Of a stretch of DNA of 64,000 nt, positions 58,001-64,000 are shown piece by piece. Position 1 is the stretch's first letter, and each line of letters begins with the position of its first letter. The notes beneath the pieces were generated by a model that worked only from the letters and a program-made list of their open reading frames with translations, searched no databases and was not told the origin of the DNA. Both the position numbers and the translations under genes were made by a program. Source of the stretch: Isoetes taiwanensis (Eukaryota > Streptophyta > Lycopodiopsida > Isoetales > Isoetaceae); assembly GCA_021234155.1 (NCBI GenBank), contig JAJEKV010000020.1:20019018-20083017 (forward strand). The letters run 5' to 3'.

Positions 58001-60693
58001 TCTGCTGATCGTTTGCCCTTGAAGTTTCCCTGCTTGATGATAACATAGAGTCTGGGCATTTCTTTTCAATACCAGCAACAGGTGAATTCTTTGATGTTCA
58101 CAAGGAACAGATACAATTAGAATTTCCTTGGTTAGCTGCTGACATGCAGATAATTGAATGGTCTTTATTCGTAGATGAAAAATCTGGTCATTCAAGCTCT
58201 GGAAATGGTTCACATGAAGTGAATGCATATTACGGATTGGGGCTAAAAAGCTACTAAGGGAAAAGAAAGAATTTATTCCACACAAGACAAAAGTTCTTTA
58301 AAGAGACGAATACAGCAAGAGGTAGGGAAAAGTTCCAACTGCTCAACCATAGAATTAGCACTTCTATGCTCAAAAGTAACCCGCCAAAAGTCCCCATGAC
58401 TCCGCCGCTAATTCCTCCCATGAACCTATGATGCCGTCTCCCAGAGCCAATCTTTGGGAAGCTACCAATGATGATCCTTGCTCCCAAGCCATGCCTGCCC
58501 TTTTTAAACCACTAAGGATCTATTCTCGTCCACTCATTCATTATTGGCTCTGGCGCCTCTAATACACCAGACTAAGATTAGCATCATCCTATCCCTTAAC
58601 CTCCTCCAATCATAGATAACCAGTAATAGAGTAGCTAATTCTATATTTGATGGTGCACTATAATTGGCATGAAAATAGAATAGCTAATTCTAATGCCATG
58701 GCTGTATAAAAGTCTCAACTTTATTATAACATTCTAACTCTTAGAATGTATTCATAACAGCCCGTCGGGGTAGAGAATCAACTGTTTTCAGTTGGCAAAG
58801 GAGAAAAACCCCCTGAAATAATATGGGCCTGTTTTATTTCATTGCATAGGTAGACTTCTCTAAGCTTCCAACAAAGGTAGTAATGCACAAAATAATCCTG
58901 TGATTTCCATTCTGCTTCGGTATGTGGCACATCTGTATATTTCACCAAATACCTGCGATTAGTACCACGGCCCTTATGCCTCAAAATCATCTTAGGTTGA
59001 TACACTGGATTATCATCCACCAACGCCAGTTCTGGTGCTTGCGGTACCAACTGTGAATTAACTCCTTTAAACGGCCTGAGATATTCCACATTGAAGGAAT
59101 TATGCATCTTCCATGTAACTGGCAACTCCAACTGTGAACATTATCATTTATCTTTTCAGAGTTCGAATGTATTCATAACAATGCATGACGTTTCTGTTTC
59201 ACTACGAAAGCAACATCTGTTCTAGGACTATGGTTCTTTCCTGTCATGGCTTCTACTCTTGTTGACTCTAATCTGTATCGGAAGTGTTTGATTTAAGTTT
59301 GCAGCAGTAAGTCATCAGGAGGGTGTTAGACTTATATGCTGACATGTATGATGATGTCACAGTCTGACCTGACACACTGCACACTTGCTGCTGACATGGC
59401 ATTCTTATTGGCCATAATCTGTGTAGTTAGTCTGTTTTCCTAGAGCTTCTTGTTTCTGTTAGGCGCTCATACCCTGTATCTCTTCCTCCACGAATACAGA
59501 ATGTCTACATATATCACGCGATAAAGAAACTAGACTGTGGTTTAGACTATTTTCTTTTATCCTTAGCTTTTGTTAGGAAGATAATGACGTGGCATCGTAT
59601 GCTGGCTCACATACCAGGACGTGTCGGCGCTGGCATTTTTTATTCTGTGATCAAGTGAGTGCTACTAGTAAGAACCTCCTGATCTTCAAATAATCCTATT
59701 TAAGAAACAATAAGATATTATTAATTGGAAGAATAGTCATTGCAAAAATCTTTATCATTTCTATCTGAAAAGAATCCTGTGGCTCGTAAAAATCAGGCAC
59801 AATATGATCCTTGTGTAAAGGCCAACCAATCCAGGTATCAGACATCAATATACGTTCAAGACGTCAAAATCAATACTGTAACTTTTTAATTGTTTCTTTT
59901 TCATGTTCCTTTTCAATTCCCAATCAACAACAGGTAGATTAATTGGACATACACGAACGCATACTTCACAAGCAATACATTTATCAAATTCAAAGTGAAT
60001 ACGTCCACGAAATCGCGCCAAAAATGTAGCTGACATGTAGTTATAGTCACTTTATTTTTTCGTTGTCGGTTCATGCCTTAAAAGTGATAATTCACGATCT
60101 AACGAGAGCCATTCTCATTGGTGTTCTATTCTGTTTTTCAGCTTCAAGATGCTGGGCGATGGGTAGATGCATGCACTCTTGCAGCCGCACACCTCCAACG
60201 AGCAGATTATGCAAGGTAGAGACTTCATTAGTAAAAAAAGGATGGGTTTTGTCATAAAGAGTGGTCTGATTTGCTTATGAAAGTTACAGGGTTCTAGAAA
60301 AATGGGCAGAACATGTACTGAACATTGAGCACAACCTTTGGAGGTAGAGGACTTAGTGTTTTACGTTCTTGAAAGAAAGGTTAATGTAGGAAAGTACTGT
60401 TTTGCAGGGCCATGATTTTGTATGTGGCAGCAGGTGCTCTTTCCGAAGCTCTAGCAGCTCTTCGAAATGCGCAACAGCCAGATACAGCTGCTATGTTCCT
60501 CATAGCATGTCACGATGAAAAGCGGGCGTCAGTAAGAAGTACTCAGTCTGTAGAGGAAGAAGATGATTTTCTAAAATTGCCTGGAAATTTGAAAGAGCAT
60601 CAAGAAGATGTATCAGCAGTCTGTGAATATTACGGACAATATCAGAGGATGCTTGCTCATCTATGTACAGGTGTTAATCCAGTTTCAGATTAA
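37069..60693 (+). CDS. WDR11: WDR11 homologue, WD40 beta-propeller protein, 20 exons
   Basis: In animals WDR11 works in a trans-Golgi vesicle-tethering complex; the plant role is inferred. Exons: 37069-38009, 38237-38678, 39526-39613, 39868-40067, 44607-44743, 44853-44919, 45209-45386, 45937-46051, 46926-47001, 47269-47451, 47548-47711, 47789-47900, 48062-48245, 48338-48654, 48789-48910, 49000-49144, 49216-49308, 60142-60215, 60290-60343, 60408-60693. Phases agree throughout, giving about 1,325 codons, usual for plant homologues. Signatures: [18 protein letters not shown] at the N-terminus, [91 protein letters not shown] and [20 protein letters not shown]. Donors are GT except exon 13, where GC at 48246 or a weak GT 12 bases later both keep frame. 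Introns 4 and 17 are swollen by mobile DNA. No inactivating change is seen. Confidence 0.92.
38679..39525. other. WDR11 intron 2
   Basis: About 850 bp with no recognised element. A short duplication 'agcattattactgcttccaa' occurs twice at about 39350-39390. Confidence 0.5.
40857..41009. mobile_element. Small MITE-like element with G/C-homopolymer ends
   Basis: The inverted ends are TTTACAGCCCCCCCGC and GGGGGGGGGGCTGTAAA, about 150 bp apart, with a second arm 'tccggaaaa' / 'gcttttccgc'. TA dinucleotides at both edges would fit a mariner-type duplication, but other readings are possible. Confidence 0.5.
41682..42221. mobile_element. 540-bp insertion inside the second LTR, 9-bp TSD
   Basis: CACCCAACC occurs on both sides (41673-41681 and 42222-42230), and the first LTR shows the site without the insert. 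The 3' part holds repeated 'cttaagatgcg' and 'gatgcgcgcatc' palindromes. There is no coding region and no clear terminal inversion, so the class is unknown. The 9-bp duplication would suit a Mutator-like element. Confidence 0.7.
42505..43924. other. WDR11 intron 4, unassigned part
   Basis: No gene or clear element. 'aaaggagctatcaaccaaga' is repeated near 43460 and 43495, and 'agcattagcaagctcaaag' types are repeated near 43775. Confidence 0.4.
43925..44225. repeat. Tandem duplication of about 205 bp with a tRNA-like motif
   Basis: The segment 'atgggataaagcc' to 'gaaggatccgc' to 'ggtgtgttggtta' is present at about 43945-44027 and 44139-44218. Between them 'ttggttagcattggg' and 'ggttcaattcc' resemble A and B boxes of a pol III promoter, the second being a perfect B-box core. 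A SINE origin is plausible. Confidence 0.5.
45541..45660 (-). mobile_element. Retroposon 3' end with pyrimidine-repeat tail (copy 1)
   Basis: On the minus strand 'gggtcttttatagacgttaa' followed by 'taaatc' runs into a 'tttctttcttcc' tail. A close relative lies at 49415-49480. The shared terminus with variable tail suggests a LINE or SINE family. Confidence 0.45.
49415..49500 (-). mobile_element. Retroposon 3' end with pyrimidine-repeat tail (copy 2)
   Basis: On the minus strand 'gggtcttccgtagatgttaa' followed by 'taaatcttcctttctttctc'. It is the same family as 45541-45660, near the start of WDR11 intron 17. Confidence 0.45.
49501..50467. other. WDR11 intron 17, first unassigned part
   Basis: No gene is recognised. 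Short frames only. Confidence 0.4.
50468..50574 (+). mobile_element. Old Copia LTR fragment, left part
   Basis: It starts TGTTAGACTTATG and contains 'tagaattttatataagatat', which occurs again at 56230-56250. It is interrupted at 50574 by the younger Copia element. Confidence 0.6.
50575..50773 (-). repeat. 3' LTR of the young Copia element
   Basis: It starts TGGAAGTC and ends TCTAACA on the plus strand. It differs from the other LTR at its third base and at one C/T position near 50688. Confidence 0.93.
50831..55009 (-). pseudogene. Copia Gag-Pol polyprotein with two in-frame stops
   Basis: About 1,390 codons from ATG at 55009 ([20 protein letters not shown]). The order is Gag; zinc knuckle [14 protein letters not shown]; protease [14 protein letters not shown]; integrase with [19 protein letters not shown] and [13 protein letters not shown]; reverse transcriptase with [30 protein letters not shown] and [12 protein letters not shown]; RNase H with [20 protein letters not shown]. 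Integrase ahead of RT defines Copia. Two stops interrupt the otherwise continuous frame: TAG at 54877-54875 in Gag and TAA at 51544-51542 before RNase H. No frameshift is seen, so loss of function is recent. Confidence 0.93.
55497..55695 (-). repeat. 5' LTR of the young Copia element
   Basis: On the minus strand it starts TGTTAGACATTTACTATATC and ends GACTTTCA, followed by the primer-binding site. Confidence 0.93.
55696..56300 (+). pseudogene. Older Copia fragment (integrase part) with LTR pieces
   Basis: After the young insertion the old LTR continues for about 15 bp ('ctgtagttagtctct'). Then a plus-strand integrase relic follows in several frames: [51 protein letters not shown] and [16 protein letters not shown] second LTR piece starts near 56218. 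It is opposite in orientation to the young element and heavily decayed. Confidence 0.75.
56301..58285. pseudogene. Unassigned gene-like fragments
   Basis: Several protein-like stretches show no family I recognise. On minus: 57846-57523 ([14 protein letters not shown]-like helical stretch) and about 56770-56580 ([20 protein letters not shown], then frame-shifted). On plus: about 57935-58240 ([20 protein letters not shown], then after a frame change [19 protein letters not shown]). They may be captured or degraded exons. Function is unknown and the exon limits are not defined. Confidence 0.3.
56973..57124. repeat. Exact tandem duplication, period 76 bp
   Basis: 'ttgaacaaataatgtttttc' starts at 56973 and again at 57049, and the two units look identical throughout. 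Confidence 0.9.
58742..59170 (-). pseudogene. Gypsy chromodomain relic with LTR edge
   Basis: The minus frame 59131-58778 reads [20 protein letters not shown], then [13 protein letters not shown] and [20 protein letters not shown]: the integrase tail and chromodomain of a Ty3/Gypsy polyprotein. The edge 'ataacagcccgtcggggta' at about 58755 matches 'gtaacagcccaccgggata' at 40693, so both belong to one family. 'gaatgtattcataacaatg' at about 59166 looks like the other LTR border. Confidence 0.7.
59325..59470 (+). mobile_element. LTR-like fragment related to 50468-50574
   Basis: It shares TGTTAGACTTAT, a 'ctgacctg.cacactgca' block and 'gtagttagtct' with the old Copia LTR. It is probably a solo or truncated LTR. 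Confidence 0.5.
59770..60016 (-). pseudogene. Plastid-derived insert: ndhI fragment joined to ndhJ 3' end
   Basis: On the minus strand, [19 protein letters not shown] and [13 protein letters not shown] up to YSIDFDV (60016-59868) are the first 4Fe-4S motif region of plastid NdhI. Within a few bases the reading changes frame to RLERILM, then [19 protein letters not shown] (59867-59785), the C-terminus of plastid NdhJ. In typical plastomes the two genes lie in different operons, so two plastid fragments were joined before or during nuclear insertion. It lies in WDR11 intron 17, about 125 bp upstream of exon 18, and is not expected to be functional. Confidence 0.85.
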
Positions 60694-61396
60694 GTTTGTT
60701 GTGAAGAAAATAAATCAAAATGTCTCCCACATACGTGCAGTGGGTTGGTAACTGACAAAATCAGATTGTATTCTTTGAAATATAAAAGGTCAATAGCAAT
60801 TCCATTTCATCAACCTGTTGGAAGTTGGTAATGGAAGGCATTAGCTTGTCCAACATTGATAATGTGCCGATGCCCATTACTGCAAATGGCATGTAGCAGA
60901 ACGTAAGGCTAACAATTTTCTTGGGGAACTAATGGTATGGGATAAGTAGATGGTGTGAAAATAAATTGCAGATGTGAAGCACATTGGCACGAGGCAAAAA
61001 TTCAGACAGACATTGATGCCATTAAGGCGAGAGAACCAAAGCGTCCAGATATAAAAGAATTAGAATTTCAAAACATGGAAGCTCAAAAAGGGTTAGATGT
61101 GGACTGTTAAAAGTGTACTACAGGTCATTTTGTCTGTACGAACCACAGGCTGCCATATCAGCACTAAATCAAACCACGAATTCTCCATTGGAGGATCTCC
61201 AATGGACTTTGGCAAGGGACAGTGACACAACCGTGGTGTTGATTTATCATATCCTAGTCATTCACATCGTAATCAGAATTCAAGATGTTTGGTTGGTGGG
61301 TTACTCATCCTAGTTTCATTTCAGACAAAGCAGGCTAACTTGAGGCAACCCTCTTGACTTGGAGGTCTCCATTAACTTTCCTCGCTCTTGTGATAC
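60694..61396. other. 3' flank of WDR11 with an unassigned coding-like stretch
   Basis: After the WDR11 stop, 60970-61108 on plus reads CEAHWHEAKIQTDIDAIKAR and 61140-61230 reads AISALNQTTNSPLEDLQWTL. I recognise no family. These could be leftovers of another gene. Confidence 0.3.
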
Positions 61397-61620
61397 ATGT
61401 TCATTTTAGAGGTCCTTAGGAAGGTGACCCTTCCTAGCTTATTGTATGCAAATGGTTCAATGGTTCTCAACATAATAACAAATAGATAGATGCCATAAAA
61501 GCGAGGCATGTTCATTTTATAGATACCTTAGAATGTGACCCACCCTTAATTGAATTCTCCTGGCTTATTGTATGCAAATGGTTCATTGATTCTCAGTATA
61601 ATAGATAGATAGATAGTATC
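61397..61620. repeat. Direct duplication, period about 111 bp
   Basis: 'catgttcattttagaggtcc' to 'cttattgtatgcaaatggtt' is repeated as 'catgttcattttatagatac' to the same end, each followed by 'agatagatag' units. Confidence 0.7.
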
Positions 61621-63202
61621 CTTTACAGGTACCTTAGGAATGTAATCCTCCCTATAGTCTAGGATACGAAAAAAAACGTTGGGCAAAAGCATTGAGCAAA
61701 AGCTTCACTAGATAATCTAACATGAATGCCCCCTCTAGACAAAAATGTTGGACGAAATAGTGCAATGCAGAGATTTTTTTTATTATAAGTGTTCAGGCTT
61801 ATAGGTTCTGAGGCCTAAAAATCAGATAGCTTGCATAAAAGTTGGGGTGCTGAAGCATGAAAAATCGATATATGGATGGCTAGGATCAACAATAACTCAC
61901 GGAAGCGAAAATACTCAGGTTCTTGTTTGATGCTGGATTTTGATTTGTGGAGATAGATGCTATGTCTATTTTAACTAAGAATAGTTTTCTATTTGTGGAG
62001 ACAGATTCTATGTCTATTCTGTCGATTGAAATCAGCTATGGTATATATTTTATTAGGAGGTTGCAGGTAAGATGCTTGATGCTGAGGTATTTAGAATACG
62101 GCTTTTATAAATGGCCCAGGTAGTTGTAATTGCTTGGATAGGTGTTCTAGTTGTAGATGTAAATAAATTGGTGCTCTTGTAAGGTATCTAGATAGATGCT
62201 CTGGTTGTAGGTGCGCTAGTTGTAGATGTAAATAGATTTTGTAGATGTAAATAGATAGGGACTCTAGTTGTAGATGCTCTAGGTGTTGATGTATATCGGT
62301 AAGTTCTTTGCTAGTTGTTGGTCTTTGCAGCTAAGAAATAGGCTTCATGCTGCATGTGCGTGCCCTAGATGTGCTCTAGGTAGGGTGCAATTTGATAGTT
62401 TAGAGTGCTTGATTTGCAAGTTAAGTATGCTTAATGTAGGTGCTGCTGAAGTGCTCTCTTTAGATCTGCCGTTGAAAGCTTGCATGGTGCAAGGCATAAC
62501 ATTTATTAAATTAATTGATGTGATATTTAAGGTTTATAACAGATTGTCTTGGTAAGCAAATCATGAGCTTGAAAGAAATTACCTCAATTACATAACTCTC
62601 ATGTTATGTTATGGCTTTTAACTCTTGAAGAGATTTATATAAATCCAATTATTTTTATATAAGGAAAAGGTTGTTTGCTCATATCAAGGAAAGGCACTGC
62701 CCTTTTTAAATCATTGGTTGATGATAAGCATATAGTATGAGTTTTAAAAAATTGCTCATATCTGATTTATTTGAAGTACATGGATATGCTTTATATTCTT
62801 TGTGTTGAGTGGCTTATCATGCTATGATTTGGGCTGAAGTAAGCAATCATTTCAGAGTACAATATCGCTCTTGGATTTTATAATAATCGAATTTGAGCTG
62901 TTTATATCTTTAATGACTAAACATTTGGTGAAGGGCCAGGAGCCATGTTGGCTTATAGTTTACCTGTCACTCCCCTCCTTGTTACCATTAATGTGCTAAT
63001 GTTGGTTTGTTTGGGTGCAGCTAATTAAGACTACATCTCCTAGATGTTGTTGTCATATCCTTGGATGGTACAAAGCAGTCAGATGAGGATTGCTACTTAT
63101 TTGTACAATGATATTTGGAGTTGCTATTGGTTGGATCTTTCTAATGGGAATGATACCAAAATTGAAAAGGACAAACAATTGTGAGTTAGATGGAATACAG
63201 AT
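61621..63202. other. Non-coding, short repeats
   Basis: A patchwork of 'ctctagttgtagatg' and 'taaatagat' units spans about 62130-62290. No gene is recognised. Confidence 0.4.
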
Positions 63203-63430
63203 GAAATTTAGTATTTAAAACGATATATTGAGTATGGAAATATGCTACTGATATATTGTACATGAATATTTTGAAACATATTTGAAATTTATTATTTAAA
63301 ACAATATATTGAGGATGAAAATATGCTACTGATATAATTAAAATGGATATTTCGAAACATATTTGAAATTTAGTATTTAAAACCATGTTCTGAATATGGA
63401 AATATGCTATTGATATAATATAATGTACAG
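63203..63430. repeat. AT-rich tandem repeat, period about 80 bp
   Basis: Nearly three units beginning 'gaaattta.tatttaaaac' start at about 63204, 63284 and 63363, each containing 'gaaatatgcta.tgatat'. Confidence 0.8.
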
Positions 63431-63498
63431 ACCAAGTTATCTTATTATTATGGAATTTTGAACTTGATATATTATACATACTTTAATACTACATTTTA

Positions 63499-64000
63499 TG
63501 TGACGTCGTATTTATATGCCTTTTTGGGTATAAATACATGACATGTCACTATGAATAATTAATGGTGCATTAATTATTCATAAGCTAAGGTTATCTATGT
63601 AAACCATTAATTATTAAGGTGGAAATCTAACCTTAAACCCTAATTCGAATTTAGGGCTTAAACTAATATTAAAAGGGGTTCAATTATTAAATTAATTAAT
63701 GTTAGCCAAACTTAGAGTTGCCACCTGGCCCAAATCGATTGGGCAAGGCAGGCTTGCCAATTTGGGACACCAAAATTGGGGCTTCCACCCCCACTTGCCC
63801 CAATTCGAATTGGGGGAGGGAGTGGTGGTGAAGGAGCTGCTGTTCAACCCTGTTCCAGCCAGAAGGATGGAGAATCAGAGAGGTAGTGGATCTAGCTATG
63901 ATCCCGGTTAGTGCATAGCCTGGATTCCTAGTCATAGGACTAACCTTTGTATGCTTAGAAGATAGCTAGGATTAACCCTTGTATGAATAGATGTATGGTT
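63499..64000. mobile_element. Possible LTR start, cut by the window edge
   Basis: 'tgtgacgtcgtatttatatg' resembles the TGTGACGTC end of the solo LTR at 23076, and 'accctaattcgaatttaggg' downstream recalls its AAACCCTAA-rich part. The right end is outside the window. Confidence 0.35.

Noticed and set aside
59845-60036. Small ferredoxin-like gene (63 codons with a 4Fe-4S motif)
   Set aside because: The sequence is specifically plastid NdhI, truncated after one iron-sulfur motif and fused out of frame to ndhJ.

Overview
The window is nuclear DNA of a land plant. The evidence is spliced genes with plant-type proteins (an ALIS/Cdc50 flippase subunit and a plant-type WDR11), a PPR relic, a METTL4-like relic, Copia and chromodomain Ty3/Gypsy retrotransposons with the tRNA-iMet primer site of plants, and a piece of plastid ndh sequence. 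The ndhI piece resembles, from memory, seed-free plants (bryophyte, lycophyte or fern) more than angiosperms. I cannot name the species. I see no prokaryotic genes, CRISPR arrays or rRNA.

Layout. 1-8930: a DNA transposon of about 8.3 kb (537-8849) with matching terminal inverted repeats sits inside an old LTR. It holds two convergent, intron-containing, now broken genes: a transposase-like gene (+) and a gene with a RING-H2 finger and an FCP1/NIF-type phosphatase domain (-). 9394-10925: a short, non-autonomous LTR element. 11-15 kb: small tandem duplications and a duplicated PPR pseudogene fragment. 15924-17768: an intact eight-exon ALIS gene. 18560-26350: a tandem array of units of about 1.12 kb, interrupted by a 2,909-bp TIR element with an 8-bp target duplication and by a 1,564-bp solo LTR with a 5-bp duplication. 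The last unit carries a double fold-back insertion. 29235-29870: a METTL4-like pseudogene fragment (-). 32340-36376: a decayed chromodomain Gypsy element.

37069-60693: one WDR11 gene of 20 exons that I could join in frame to about 1,325 codons. Its introns are heavily loaded. Intron 4 holds a deleted LTR retrotransposon with intact 5-bp target duplications, itself invaded by a 540-bp element and a small G/C-tipped MITE-like element. Intron 17 (about 10.8 kb) holds a nearly intact young Copia element (199-bp LTRs differing at two positions) inside an older Copia wreck, a Gypsy chromodomain relic, unassigned gene-like fragments and a chimeric plastid insert joining ndhI to ndhJ.

The two live host genes both concern membrane traffic: lipid flipping (ALIS with a P4-ATPase) and, from animal work, vesicle tethering at the trans-Golgi network (WDR11). 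They are neighbours separated by repeats, not an operon. Everything else is mobile or decaying DNA. Several insertions can be proved inside the window because an uninterrupted related copy is also present.
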